A stretch of DNA of 64,000 nt from Loripinus fragilis (GCA_964019695.1 OZ026515.1:40068994-40132993), one strand, 5' to 3'; shown: positions 21,525 to 31,975, numbered from the stretch's first letter. Translations and numbers: made by a program. The notes: generated from the sequence alone by a model not told the origin.

Positions 21525-21975
21525 CCATAAAGTGACACCTATAATTTGCAGCAGACGACAATTTCAAATTTTGCCCCTTTTCCAAAAATAACAAATAAGG
21601 CATGATATTTAATGAGAATCCTCTGCCGGCAGACGATTCTCATGAAATATCATATCTTATTTTAGGCCTTAATGAAATATATGTGTGGTTCCTGTTGCAT
21701 ACCAACAAAATTTAGGGTAGGTAGGTAGGGAAATTATTAAATTTTGTTATAACATTTAACAAAGAAAATAGTGACAAAATCTAAAAAAGTGCCCATTTTA
21801 GGTATTATTTCTCCAAAGACCATTTTAATGTTTAGGGTAGGGTTAAAAAAATTAGGGTAGGTAGGCCAATAGGAACCACACATACATTTCATCTAAGCCT
21901 TATTGGAAAATTGGGAAAGATGTCGCAAAATTTGTCGTCTGCTGCAGTCATGATTGGCACTTTAAGGGTTAACAG
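21525..21975 (+). mobile_element. FB-7 element with a nested MITE
   Basis: Outer ends TTTAACCCATAAAGTGACACC and TTTAAGGGTTAA; arms GGCATGATATTTAATGAG and inverse. A second element sits inside at 21664-21900 with inverted ends AGGCCTTAATGAAATATATG and CATACATTTCATCTAAGCCT. The unbroken site is seen in the FB-7 copy at 46592-46800. Confidence 0.8.
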
Positions 21976-22019
21976 CAGGCATGGGCGAGGTCTAAATGAA
22001 GTTCTGCTGTTTGTAACAT

Positions 22020-22217
22020 ACAGTAAAACGGCCACTCTCAAAAAGACCAAAAATTGGTTTTCAAGCCCAATTACCGCTTAATGCAGAGCAAAAGTATTGC
22101 AGAATGCTCCAAGGGGAGCATTATGCAATACCTTTGACCTTCATTAAGCTACCATTTGTCTTTAATATCTTTGTTTTGTCTATTTTTGAGTGGCCATTTA
22201 AAACAGGTTTTACTGTA
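22020..22217 (+). mobile_element. FB-8 element, full length
   Basis: ACAGTAAAACGGCCACTCTC at the left, hairpin GCAGAATGCTCC/GGAGCATTATGC in the centre, GTGGCCATTTAAAACAGG then TTTTACTGTA at the right. Confidence 0.8.
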
Positions 22218-22224
22218 TGATATT

Positions 22225-22600
22225 TTATCATATGACTTCGCGTCTGGGAGTGAAATAATGCCATGCAATAAAATAGATAAACCACTAGTAATTTATAGAT
22301 TTTCGGGAAACGTTATGACATCCATAACAACATTGCGTACATTATGACAAAAGTATAACCTTTTAACGGCAGAAATGAGATTTCAAAGTAATCTTAATGT
22401 CATATGACAAATAGAATCTAACAATCATGCTCTTGTATTATTGAATTTATTAAACTCGTTGGAAAAAGAGATAAAATGCTCGGCAAGCCTCGCATTTTAT
22501 CTCTTCTTCCCAACTCGTTTAATAAATGTAATAAAACATGAGCACTCATGAAAGATCCTCTATATCTGCATCAAGGGGAGCACTCATGAAAGATTCTCTA
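22225..22600 (+). repeat. Third copy of the 320-bp repeat
   Basis: AAACCACTAGTAATT, CATATGACAAATAGAATCTA and GCTCGGCAAGCCTCGC match 20000-20340. GAGCACTCATGAAAGAT is then repeated (22539 and 22579), just upstream of exon 8. Confidence 0.7.
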
Positions 22601-22614
22601 TATCTTTCTTTCAG

Positions 22615-22883
22615 GCAACAGTTTGAGGAAAATATTCCACACATTCTCACCAGAATTCCTGGAACCCTTCAGTGAAGGGACCTGCGGTAAACACACCAAC
22701 TGTCTAGCCTGTATGTTAGACACCCTGTGTGCCTGGTGTGATCTTGACAAGACCTGTGTCATCAGAAATGTGACAAAGGGGGAGTCCTCGTGTGTGGACC
22801 AGAACAGTAGCAAGATGTTAATAACAGATGGAAGTGTATGCCCAGTATGCTCGGATCATGTGGAGTGTTTGACCTGTGCTCAG
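22615..22883 (+). CDS. MEGF8: Exon 8: PSI module and start of next
   Basis: The acceptor is CTTTCTTTCAG and the donor GCTCAG|GTATTT; phase 1 in, phase 0 out. After a 20-residue lead (HTFSPEFLEPFSEGTC) comes CGKHTNCLACMLDTLCAWC, then DLDKTCVIR. The order C-x-x-x-x-x-C-x-x-C, CxWC and a final C is a clear PSI core. It ends CPVCSDHVECLTCAQ, the opening of a second PSI that exon 9 completes. Confidence 0.93.
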
Positions 22884-22924
22884 GTATTTGACTGGTCTTT
22901 CACAGTGCCATTCAGCCTAATGAT

Positions 22925-23340
22925 TACAGGGTTCACACAGACTTGAAAAGTACTTGAATTTACAGGACTGTCTTGAAAGTCCTTGAAAATTAAACTTGCT
23001 TGAAAAGTACTTGAAAAACACTCAAAGGCTTTGAAAAGTCCTTGAATTTTACCATTTACAGGAGGATTCAACAGTGTCTTTGGAGACCTAAATCAGTATA
23101 AAATTGTGGTGCCTTTATTTGGTGCAGCATATGCTGCACCAAATAAAGGCACCACAATTTTATACTAATTTTCTAAGACTTATATCTATAGTAATGCAGT
23201 CTAGCATTTCAAAAAAGAATTTTAACATGTTAATCAGTATTTTTCATAATATTCAGTCCTTGAAAACAGAAGGAAAGTCTTGAGAAGTCCTTGAAAAGTC
23301 CTTGAATTTTACACAAACTTGCCGGTATGAACCTTGGATT
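22925..23340 (+). mobile_element. FB-12 element, full length
   Basis: Outer ends AGGGTTCACACAGACTTG and GCCGGTATGAACCTTGG are inverted. The centre is a perfect palindrome around GGTGCAGCATATGCTGCACC (23117-23136), extended by CCTTTATTT on both sides. Confidence 0.85.
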
Positions 23341-23349
23341 ACACTGTGT

Positions 23350-23445
23350 GCATGAGGAGCGCTGTGGCTCAGTGGTAGAGTACTTGACTCGAGATCGAGG
23401 GGTTGCGGGTTCAAGCCTCACCGGAGGCACTGCATTATATGGATC
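23350..23445 (+). mobile_element. SINE-A, 5' part only
   Basis: GCTGTGGCTCAGTGGTAGAG and GGGTTCAAGCCTCACCGG are present; the copy stops after GGCACTGCATT. Confidence 0.75.
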
Positions 23446-23506
23446 CACAACTGTCAATCAAAGTAATTAATTAGCCCTTGAGATTTCTGCTGCAGCCAGT
23501 TATAAT

Positions 23507-24280
23507 CAGGGTTTCAGCTGGACTGAAATTCGCTTCGGACATTTTGTCCGAGCAGCCCCAATATTGTTCGGACATTTGGAAATTTTTTAGGACATTTTTT
23601 CAGACACTCATTTTACCACCATAAACCGAAAATGCTATCTGCCCTTCTCATAATGAAAACAGGGGTAGTTTTGCTACCATTCCGGATGGTAGGTGCGGCC
23701 TGATTGATTGGCTGCCTTTTTTTTGAGGAGACTGGAGCTTTCTTGCTGATCGGTGGAAGTGGGTGGGGTACTGCTTTTTTGCTGCTATTTTCGGCCGCTG
23801 CACGACTCGTTAGTCACGGAAAGTGGCTGTTCAGGTAATGATGGAGCGGGCAAACTGCTTTGGGGCATAAAAAACCTTGAGTTCCCGTTGTTTCTTGGTG
23901 GCAATTAAGTTTTTTCGTCATTTTATCGGCGAATGCCGATGCAAATATGCTGTCCGCTTCGAGATGAAATCGAGGTAAGAAGTTTACAGGATGCAATAGA
24001 CCAATCAGGCGTCGCGGAACAAAACTTTATGACTGGTTTGCTTTAGTGAATAAGTATTTTAGGGCTAAAATTATGCGAACCAGCCTACTGCTTACAGAAA
24101 TTTGGCCAGTCAGCGATCGTTTTATAAAACAAAAATACTATTGCATCACTGTGCATTACCGTACAGTATGCACTTCTGAAAATCGTCTCGGACAAACTGT
24201 CCAAACTGGACAGCAAACTCTTAGACATCTGGAACTATTTTTGGACTATGTCCGATGGCCGACGCCAAACTGAATCCCTG
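23507..24280. mobile_element. hAT-like non-autonomous element
   Basis: The ends CAGGGTTTCAGCTGG and CAAACTGAATCCCTG are inverted and begin CAGGG, as in many hAT elements. The inside has TCGGACATTTTGTCCGA and no intact transposase frame. A clean 8-bp target duplication is not evident. Confidence 0.55.
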
Positions 24281-24569
24281 ATAATGTTACTTTTGCTGAC
24301 TACATGGGCAATAACAGCTGGAGATAAGATAAGGAACTGTCAGTTTGTCAAAGTATCTGACACCTAGGTTGAAAATGATTAAAATATATAGTAAATTGAA
24401 AATTGAAGAATAACTTAAGAACTAATAATCACATCTTCCTTAAATTTTCAGAACTTTTTCATCTAGCCATAAACAAGCAATAACTAAAAGTTAGTGTCAT
24501 TATTTGCAATAACAAAAAAGTTCATATGCTAATGAAGAGGGTGGAGCTAATCTCATTTTGTGGATTAAT

Positions 24570-24690
24570 GAATTGTGTCCTTGAGGAAGACACTATATCC
24601 TCTGCTTAGTACTGGTTAAACCCAGGTAGACCCATCCTGACAAGTGAAAAATTGTTGACAGGGATGTAAAGAATCAAAACAAACAAAAAC
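24570..24690 (+). mobile_element. SINE-A tail fragment
   Basis: TGTCCTTGAGGAAGACAC, AGTACTGGTTAAACCCAGG and AAAGAATCAAAACAAAC match the SINE-A 3' half. Confidence 0.7.
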
Positions 24691-24815
24691 TGTGTGCATA
24701 ACTTTTCTTTATCCTTGTGTGAAAAAAGTGTAGATCCAGATTAGCTAGCTTCTGATGAAACCAGCTGATCGGGATCAACACTGTTCTTCATCCATAGGAT
24801 GTATCTAATTGCATA

Positions 24816-25062
24816 TTAACCCTTTTTGTGTACGGAAACCCCTAAATGGGTACTTTTACAAACAGTGAAGACCCAGATGAAATGCCACATAATACGGCAT
24901 TTCATCAGGGTCTTCACTGTTAACTTAAAAGGTAAAAAGATCTGCAAAATACAATCCTTTTTGAAAATTATAACCTGACACCCCTAGATATGTGCAATGG
25001 ACTATTCTAAGTATATTGTATCAAATCTGAAGGAAGAATCCATTAGTATACAAAGGGTTAAA
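24816..25062 (+). mobile_element. FB-6 element, full length
   Basis: Ends TTAACCCTTTTTGTGTAC and GTATACAAAGGGTTAA; centre CAGATGAAATGCC...GGCATTTCATCAGGG. It is the uninterrupted model for 35418-36543. A half copy follows at 25065-25190. Confidence 0.8.
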
Positions 25063-25289
25063 AATTGATAATTGATGGCACCACTTGGTTGTCTGGAAAT
25101 CCGATGTTAATATAGTGTAAGCATAAAGTATTTCATCTGGGTCTTCACTGTTTGTTAATGTACCCATTTAGGAGTTTTCTGGTAAATTAGCGATAAATGG
25201 TTTCCGTGTGTTATTTATTGTGGCCCTGGGCAGCTTTGTCACATTTACACATTGTTCAGAAAATGCTTGATTCTTATTTTGTCTGCTGT

Positions 25290-25470
25290 TTAATTATTAA
25301 TTCAATACAGAGTATTTATATCATGAAAGCAAAAACTATGAACCCTGATCAGACTGCTCCTATAAAGGGAGCAGTCTGATTTGGGTTCATTTTTTTTGCA
25401 ATGTAAGCTACCAAAGAACATAAGCAGATGAGAGAGCAGATGAAAATTGTCGTGAATGGCGATAAATGGT
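25290..25470 (+). mobile_element. FB-2 element
   Basis: Hairpin AACTATGAACCCTGATCAG to TGATTTGGGTTCAT around ACTGCTCC...GGAGCAGT, flanked by GTCTGCTGTTTAATTATT and AACATAAGCAGATGAG. Confidence 0.7.
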
Positions 25471-25479
25471 TAGCCCATA

Positions 25480-25695
25480 TAAGCCTAACATCCTTTTTGT
25501 GGGACATATAGAGAAACAGCCCGACCCAGATCAGACGCCGCACAATGCTGACGATCTGGGTCTCCACTGTTAGCTTAGTGAATGTTCTATTAAGATTTGA
25601 ACAGAAACGAAAAATACCACTCAACACCCCTAAAATTGGAAATGGGCTCATCCTTCTGATAAGGATAGGAAAGTCCATTTGGCTTTAAAGGGTTT
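25480..25695 (+). repeat. FB-6-like variant
   Basis: It has CGACCCAGATCAGACGCC and GACGATCTGGGTCTCCACTG around a short loop, and ends ATTTGGCTTTAAAGGGTT. The arms differ from FB-6 but the plan is the same. Confidence 0.5.
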
Positions 25696-25772
25696 ATTAC
25701 TTTACCACCTCGTTAATAAATCAAAATTATGTGCTATTCTGTAAGAAGCTATATATTATATTTCCTTTTGTC

Positions 25773-25993
25773 TCTAACTCTTTGCCTGCTAGGGGTGACT
25801 TTTGTTGTCTGATCACCTTTTGCAAAAAATTGGACCCAGATCAGGCCTGACAAAATGTAGAGCCTGATCTGGATCCAAAATGTTTGACACCCTGAGGGTA
25901 TTCCTGAAAGATTTTTTTTGGAAAAGTTGATTTTGACATCAAATCAACAGACAACAAAAGCATAATGAAAAATTACCCAGCATGCAGAGTTAA
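25773..25993 (+). mobile_element. FB-3 element, full length
   Basis: Ends CTAACTCTTTGCCTGCTAGG and AGCATGCAGAGTTAAAG; centre AGATCAGGCCTGACAAAATG with inverse GAGCCTGATCTGGATCC. Confidence 0.8.
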
Positions 25994-26090
25994 AGAAGCC
26001 ACTGAATTTGAAAATGCCATTTGCTGCAGATATTTGGTGGTCTTATCAAATTCCTCTGAAATGGACATGATGAGGATTTTATTGTTTCAG

Positions 26091-26200
26091 GATCCATTTT
26101 GTGAATGGGTGACAGATGCTGTTGTATGTGTACGTCGCGGAAGAATGAACGGCACCAAAGCAGTTACAAATCCCAACAATTGTCCAGCAGCCTGTCATGG
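26091..26200 (+). CDS. MEGF8: Exon 9: PSI module, second half
   Basis: The acceptor is TTGTTTCAG and the donor CATGG|GTAGGT; phase 0 in, phase 2 out. The product is DPFCEWVTDAVVCVRRGR then NGTKAVTNPNNCPAACHG. It follows the cysteines of exon 8 (CSDHVECLTCAQ) to finish a PSI module. The 3' part of the exon and its donor are tandemly duplicated at 26288-26420. Confidence 0.9.
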
Positions 26201-26420
26201 GTAGGTGAACATTATGATATCTATCTTGATTGTTAGGGAAATATGGCTTGAAATTTCGTGTGAATCCTCTGCCAGCATCTGAATTTAGTCGCGTAAGAAT
26301 GAACGGCACCAAAGCAGTTACAAATCCCAACAATTGTCCAGCAGCCTGTCATTGGTAGGTGAACATTTTGATATCTATCTTGATTGTTAGGGAAATATGG
26401 CTTGAAATTTCATTGAATCG
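26134..26420 (+). repeat. 154-bp tandem duplication across exon 9 donor
   Basis: 26134-26287 and 26288-26420 are direct copies, both with GAATGAACGGCACCAAAGC and GGTAGGTGAACATT. The second copy holds a donor at 26355 but no acceptor. Further on, 26425-26480 is an FB-7 fragment. Confidence 0.9.
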
Positions 26421-26548
26421 TCTGCCTGCAGATGATTCACATGAAATATCAAGCCTTACTGGTTTTACAACCTTATTTGTTTTACAAAATTAAAAAAGTC
26501 TTCTGCTGTAAATGTTTGGCACCAAAAGATTAGTATTCGAGCTGGATC

Positions 26549-26793
26549 ATATGGGCCTCGTTGCGAGAAAACCTGTCATTGGGGCTTTGCGAACAACACA
26601 GGCACAGATCAGCCTGCGCAACCGCGTAGTCTAATCAGTGCCTTTGTTATTCGCTTTTTGGAAAGTTGCATATGTAAACTAGCTACAGGTGAAATTTAAA
26701 TTATCTAGCTAGTCTCTGTAGCTGAGGAGACTGGTTTGAAACTCGCTTAATCGGAAACCCCGAAGACAGGTTTTCTCACGATGAGGCCCATAT
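26549..26793 (+). mobile_element. FB-11 element
   Basis: Inverted ends ATATGGGCCTCGTTGCGAG and ACGATGAGGCCCATAT; AAAACCTGTC and GACAGGTTTT continue them. Centre AGATCAGCCTGCGCAACCGC. Confidence 0.85.
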
Positions 26794-26829
26794 AATTAAA
26801 AAAAACAAAAAAACACACACACAACAAAA

Positions 26830-28675
26830 CTGTTTAAACAATACAGTGAAGTCCCCATTGGAATGGATGGTGTTATAAGTGAATCCTGTTATAAAGAGAC
26901 ATTTTTACATAGGAATTATAGAAAAGTGACCAGTACATTCACATTGTATATTTTTGAAAAGCTTGTTTAACCAGTTTTTATTCTATGTAAGATTTGAGCC
27001 ACGACATGAGATTTCCAACAATGTGGTATATGCGACCAGCAAAGCCTCAGATCAGCCTGCGCATATGCGCAGTCTGATCAGAGCCTTTGCTAGTCACTTG
27101 AATATTCTATGACTGTTAAGCTACTGACTGAACATATTTTAGAGTTTCTTAGCTTTAAAGGAGGCTGCACAGGCTTGTCTGAGTCTACACATGCCAAATG
27201 CCACATTGTTGGAAATCACATGTCACGGCTCAAATTTGAAAAAAAACAAACACACGCAACAAAACTGTTTAAACAATACAGTGAAGTCTCCATTGGAATG
27301 GACAATGTTATAAGTGAATCCTGTTATAAAGGGACATTTTTGCATAGGAATTATTATAGGACTAGAAAAAGTGTCCATGGGACACGGATGCCCCCGCCTA
27401 TTGTTTTTATTTCACCTGCAATTAAACATTGGGTATACAATAAGTACATAGTGTCTATAAGCTTCTGTAGTAGTCGAGCCTAAAAACGACTAAGTTCAAA
27501 CTGCGAAAAAATTATAAAAACTGCGAAAAAATTATAAAAAATTAATCTGAAGATTATATGCAAATGTAAAGCATATATTTCGTTCTTGACAAAACAACTG
27601 TAAAGTTTAAAAAGGATTTAGTAAAATTGTAGGAGGATTTGTGCTCACAAGGTATCTAATGTCCATAAGCTTCTGTAGTAATTAAACCCAAAAATGACTA
27701 AGTTCAAACTGTGAAAAAAGTGACAAAAAATGATCTGAGGGTTATATCCAAATGTCATGCACATCTTCAGTCCTTGACAAAAACACCAGTAAAGTTTCAA
27801 AAGGATTGGGATAAAATTGTAGGAGGAGTTGCGCTCACAAGGTACCTAATGTCCATAAGCTTCTGTAGTAATTTAGCCCAAAAATGACTAAGTTCAAACT
27901 GTGAAAAAAGTGACAAAAATTGATCTGAGGGTTATATCCAAATGTCATGCACATCTTCAGTCCTTGACAAAAACAACAGTAAAGTTTCAAAAGGATTGGG
28001 ATAAAATTGTAGGAGGAGTTGCGCTCACAAGGTACCTAATGGCCATAAGCTTCAGTAGAAGTTGAGCCCAAAATTGACTAAGTTCAAACTGTGAAAAAAG
28101 TGACAAAAATTAATCTGAGGGTTATATCCAAATGTCATGCACATCTTCAGTCCTTGACAAAAACACCTGTAAAGTTTCAAAAGGATTGGGAAAAAATTGT
28201 AGGAGGAGTTGCGCTCACAAAGTACCTACCTAAATGATGGACGAACGGAAGGACACATGGATGCACGGACAGACGGACGGACGGACGGACGGACGGACGG
28301 ACATGGGCAACGCTTAATGCCCTTCCGCATTCTACAAATAGCGGGGGCATAAAAATGACCAATACAATCACATTGTATATTTTTGAAAAGCTTGTTTAAC
28401 CAGTTTTTATTCTATGTAAGATTTGAGCCACGACATGAGATTTCCAACAATGTGGTATGTTCGACCAGCAAAGCCTCAGATCAGCCTGCGCATACGCGCA
28501 GTCTGATCAGAGCCTTTGCTAGTCGCTTGAATATTCTATGACTGATATGCTACTGACTGAACATCATTTGGAGTTTCTAAGCTCAAAAGGAGGCTGCACA
28601 GGCTTGTCTGAGTCTATACTTGTCAAAATGCCACATTGCTGGAAATCACATTCAGTGGCTCATTTTAAACATGCA
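26830..28675 (+). repeat. Tandem segmental duplication holding a later insertion
   Basis: About 410 bases (ACAAAACTGTTTAAACAAT, FB-9 remnant, then FB-10) occur at 26830-27235 and again at 27250-28662. The second copy is split at its FB-9 part by the element at 27361-28352, so the first copy shows the empty site. FB-10 copies are 26995-27232 and 28424-28662. Confidence 0.85.
27361..28352 (-). mobile_element. Pearl/Helentron-like element, inverse orientation
   Basis: It contains a hairpin GTGTCCATGGGACAC, inverted ends ATGCCCCCGCCTATT and AATAGCGGGGGCAT, tandem units of exactly 190 bp (GGTAYC at 27651, 27841, 28031, 28221) and an (ACGG)n run (28267-28301). In inverse the unit aligns with that of 4533-6052 (ACTCCTCCTACA, GAACTTAGTCATTTTT). 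Confidence 0.75.
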
Positions 28676-28726
28676 GCAAATGCATCAATCATACTACATG
28701 TACTTGATTGTGTATACAGTGCAGTT

Positions 28727-29050
28727 GCCGGGCCGCGTAGCGCAGTAGGTAACGTGTCTGGCTACAGATGCGTGTCTGACTGCAGATCCAGGGGTCACGA
28801 GTTCGATCCTGGTCCGGTCCCATACTTTCGTGGAGATTGATCATGAAATGATTTCTACGGTCATTCTCCTCCCTTCCGCTGATTCATTCAAGAAGGGTTG
28901 TTGTCAGTTAAAAGCGAAAGTATGTGCACAAATTACTGGTTAACCGCTTGTTCAAGCCTGCCCAGGAAAAAGTGTGGTTAGGTGAACTGACTGTCCCGCA
29001 ATGACCATAGCTGTTGACTTGGGACGTAAAGCAACAAAACAAACAAAAAA
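28727..29050 (+). mobile_element. SINE-B, full length, tRNA-Cys-like head
   Basis: Head GGGCCGCGTAGCGCAGTAGG; CTGACTGCAGATCCAGGGG holds a GCA anticodon as in tRNA-Cys; B box GAGTTCGATCC. A partial repeat of the anticodon arm (GGCTACAGATGCG) precedes it. The 13-bp repeat TATACAGTGCAGT flanks it (28713 and 29051); the target was an FB-9 end, which continues to 29160. Confidence 0.88.
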
Positions 29051-29162
29051 TATACAGTGCAGTCCCTTTATAACACTATGTTTCGGTTCAATAGGAATTA
29101 ACTGTTTTATAAGTGAATTGTATTATAAAGGGACAATTCTACAAACAAATTATAGGAAACAA

Positions 29163-29368
29163 GGGTGGATCAAGGATTTCTGGAAATGGGGTTCATATGT
29201 ATAAAGGTTTAGGGGGTTCCCTTTGCTGAATTTATCTCAGTTTTCTTAAATATCCCATGAAAATGGAATAATTTGGTCTCACTGAGACTGAGACCAAATT
29301 ATTTCTTTTTCATAGGTAATTTAGAAATGGGGGCTGGGAAGGGGGCTTCAAACATACCCCCTGGATCC
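29163..29368. repeat. G-rich inverted-end element
   Basis: GGTGGATCAAGGATTTC at the left faces CCCCCTGGATCCACC at the right; the centre is AATTTGGTCTCACTGAGACT with its inverse. A (GATA)n-like run follows at 29385-29425. Confidence 0.6.
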
Positions 29369-29491
29369 ACCACTGGGAAAGATAAACAGATAGATGGATA
29401 GATAAATAGATAAATAGACTGGTCCAATCTATAAGAAATTGAGCTTCAGTTTAGTACAAATGGGTTCATATGGCTTTCTTATTTGTTTCAG

Positions 29492-29766
29492 GCGTAATGC
29501 ATGCAGTGTTTGTCTTCTAAAAAGAGAATGTGTATGGTGTGAGAATCCTCCCACTTGTCTTCCATTCTCTGATTACATCTCCCGATATCGTCATGGTCAG
29601 TGTACGGAATGGATCGACAGGGAGGAGGCCAACAGTAACCCTTATACATGTCGCAACTGCTCCTCCAAGTCGAAATGTGAAGACTGTCTGTCAAATTTTT
29701 CCTGTGGTTGGTGTGGTAATACTGTCAATCCAACCATTGGTGTCTGTACGGATGGGGATTTTTCAG
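29492..29766 (+). CDS. MEGF8: Exon 10: two PSI modules
   Basis: The acceptor is TTTGTTTCAG and the donor TTCAG|GTATGT; phase 2 in, phase 1 out. The product contains two PSI cores: RNACSVCLLKRECVWC, then PPTCLPFSDY; and CRNCSSKSKCEDCLSNFSC, then GWCGNTVNPTIGVC. CxWC/GWC motifs follow the CxxC pair in each. Together with exons 8 and 9 this makes four PSI modules in a row ahead of the EGF block. Confidence 0.93.
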
Positions 29767-29869
29767 GTATGTTACCATAAATGTATACTTTTGAGCACTT
29801 TTCTCTTTCTGTTCTCAAATAAAATCACAGGTTTAGATAAACAAAATTTTTGAGCATAAAATTGTTGAT

Positions 29870-29990
29870 ATTTTCTTACCAATCAGTTTTAACATATGTT
29901 TTGGGTGCTCAAAAGAACCGTCTCATTCAGACGGTTCTTTTGAGTACCCACAACATATTTTTGGTTGAGAAATAAGAAAATTAGTTTTTC
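29870..29990 (+). mobile_element. FB-5 element
   Basis: AACATATGTTTTGGGTGCTC, AAAAGAACCGTCTCATT and its inverse, then ACCCACAACATATTTTTGG. Confidence 0.8.
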
Positions 29991-29994
29991 GTTA

Positions 29995-30185
29995 CACTCT
30001 CTTAACCAAAGTCCTGTAAAATGTTGGTTTTCAGGACTGTAATTCACCAAATGCTTGTCCGAAAAGCAAACAGGGAAGACTCCTGATCAGACTGCTTCTT
30101 TAGAAGCAGTCTGATCTGGGTCTGCCTTGTTTGTCTGGGCGTTACTGGCAGACAACCACTGTTCAAAATATTAGAACATTTACCG
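29995..30185 (+). mobile_element. FB-4 element
   Basis: Centre GATCAGACTGCTTCTTTAG with inverse; GCAAACAGGGAAGACTCC on the left and TTGTTTGTCTGGGCG on the right; TTAGAACATTTACCG at the end. 30190-30640 holds only FB-5-like scraps. Confidence 0.7.
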
Positions 30186-30639
30186 TATGCCGATTATTGT
30201 ATTACCCTAATGGCCCATTCACACCATATGGTTTAACACATCATGCCATATTTTTCTAGCTGCATCTTTTAAATGGAAAAAGTAGAACCCTATATGTTTT
30301 AATGTAACATTCACAGAAACGTGAGAGATGATTGCCTTTCCTGTCTTTTGCAGTATGCACGCAAGGGCAGTTATCACTTTTGACCCAAAACAAATGTTAA
30401 AACTGATGGATAAGAAAATATTTATAAAATAAGTTTTGTTTATCTGGGCCAATTAAGCTAATAACCTTGAGCTTAGCATGGGCAGGTGGGACTTTTTTGT
30501 TTTTATTTATTTGAAAAAGTGGGCTGCATTATTTTGTTAGTGATGTAGAACATTGTAAATTGGAAATTTTGAAACCGAGTACTTAAGCAATCATTGAAGA
30601 CCAAGATGAACTGCTGCAAATTGTGTCATTTCATCAGTG

Positions 30640-30964
30640 CCTGCGCTATTTGCTAAAGAGGAAAACATACTTCAAGGATAGAAATATGTTATTTGGAAGT
30701 AATAACATGTGACCCCTCAGTATATGTATTGAACCATCTTGACTTGATTGTATCACAATTCATAGTAAATTCCATTTATCTGAAAGGGGTGGTCAAGGAT
30801 CAAAGTAACATAAGTACATGATAAACTGATACAAGTTTCTGACAACTGACAAATACTTTAACCCTTGGTTTAAACATATTTTATTTGTATACTTTCTACA
30901 TAGTACAACATATAAAGACACACAATAATATACAGTATACAAATGGGATTCAGAAGAAACACTT
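30640..30964. repeat. FB-6-like remnant
   Basis: GTGACCCCTCAGTATATG and CTTGACTTGATTGTATCA match the right half of FB-6 near 31130; the remainder to 30964 is not recognised. Confidence 0.45.
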
Positions 30965-31212
30965 AAAGGACGTAAAACCTCTAAATGGGTACAATGATGA
31001 ACAGTGATACCCTGATGAAATGCCACATTATGCTGCATTTCATCTGGGTCTGCACTGTTTGCCTTTGCAAAATCAATCTTCAGAGTGAGAAAAAACTATA
31101 TATTGTTTTAAAAATTATAACCTCTAACCCCTCAGTATATACCACGGACCAAGATGACTTAACTGTATCAAACTTAATGGAAAATTTCATTGGTCTTAAA
31201 AGGGTGAATCCT
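30965..31212 (+). mobile_element. FB-6 element next to exon 11
   Basis: Centre GATGAAATGCCACATTATG and CTGCATTTCATCTGGG; right part AACCCCTCAGTATATACC to TTAAAAGGGTGAATCC. It stops about 15 bases before exon 11. Confidence 0.7.
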
Positions 31213-31224
31213 TAACTATTACAG

Positions 31225-31453
31225 GTCCCTATGGTAACATGAGTTGTTCCGCCAGGGTTAACAGAGCTCATCCATATGTATCTATGAACAAGAGTGCAGA
31301 CTGGTCGTATCAGATGTGCCCCGACATTGATGAGTGTACGCTGGGACTGAGCAGGTGTCATAAGAATGCTGTCTGTGTTAACACACCTACAAACTATACC
31401 TGTACCTGTGAACGAGGATACGAGGGTGATGGAATCAAGAGCTGCCAGAGAAC
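31225..31453 (+). CDS. MEGF8: Exon 11: calcium-binding EGF domain
   Basis: The acceptor is TAACTATTACAG and the donor GAGAAC|GTGAGT; phase 1 in, phase 2 out. After [18 protein letters not shown] comes [14 protein letters not shown], then [17 protein letters not shown] and [13 protein letters not shown]-x-D-E-C with the N-x-x-x-x-Y/F segment ([10 protein letters not shown]) is the calcium-binding EGF signature with six cysteines. A decayed copy of part of this exon lies in the next intron (32495-32583). Confidence 0.95.
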
Positions 31454-31477
31454 GTGAGTTGGACACATTGTGTTATA

Positions 31478-31710
31478 TGAGCCTGAGATTTCATACAATG
31501 TGGTGTGTGTGACCAGCAAAGCCTCAGACCAGCCTGCGCATAGGCCCAGTCTGATCAGAGCCTTTGCTAGTCGCTTGAGTATTCTATGATTGTTAGGCTA
31601 CTGACTGAACACCATTTTGAGTTTCTAAGTTTAAAAGGAGGCTGCTCAGGCTCGTCTGAGTCTACACTTGTCAAAATGCCACATTGTTGGAAATCTCATG
31701 TCACGGCTCA
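31478..31710 (+). mobile_element. FB-10 element
   Basis: TGAGCCTGAGATTTC at the left and CCACATTGTTGGAAATCTC plus GGCTCA at the right; it begins 25 bases after exon 11. Confidence 0.8.
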
Positions 31711-31736
31711 TATCATATCTCTTAATCAGATTTTTT

Positions 31737-31975
31737 ATTAACCCTTAAAGCCCCAAGAAAAAAATGCATCTGAAAATGTCGTCTGCTGCAAATAATTGCC
31801 TAACATTACTGACAAATTAAGTATAGAAGCAAACAGTGTGGACCCAGAACAGACTGCTCCTATAGGAGCAGTCTGATCTGGGTCTACACTGTTTTCCATA
31901 GAGGCTTCTTAAACATTTCTGCAGACGAGAAAAGCAGACGACTTTTGTTGCCATTGGTGCATTAAGGGTTAACGT
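31737..31975 (+). mobile_element. FB-1 element, full length
   Basis: TTAACCCTTAAAGCCCCAAG to GCATTAAGGGTTAA with centre CAGACTGCTCCTATAGGAGC. Near-identical to 1994-2240. 31976-32490 shows nothing recognised. Confidence 0.85.
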
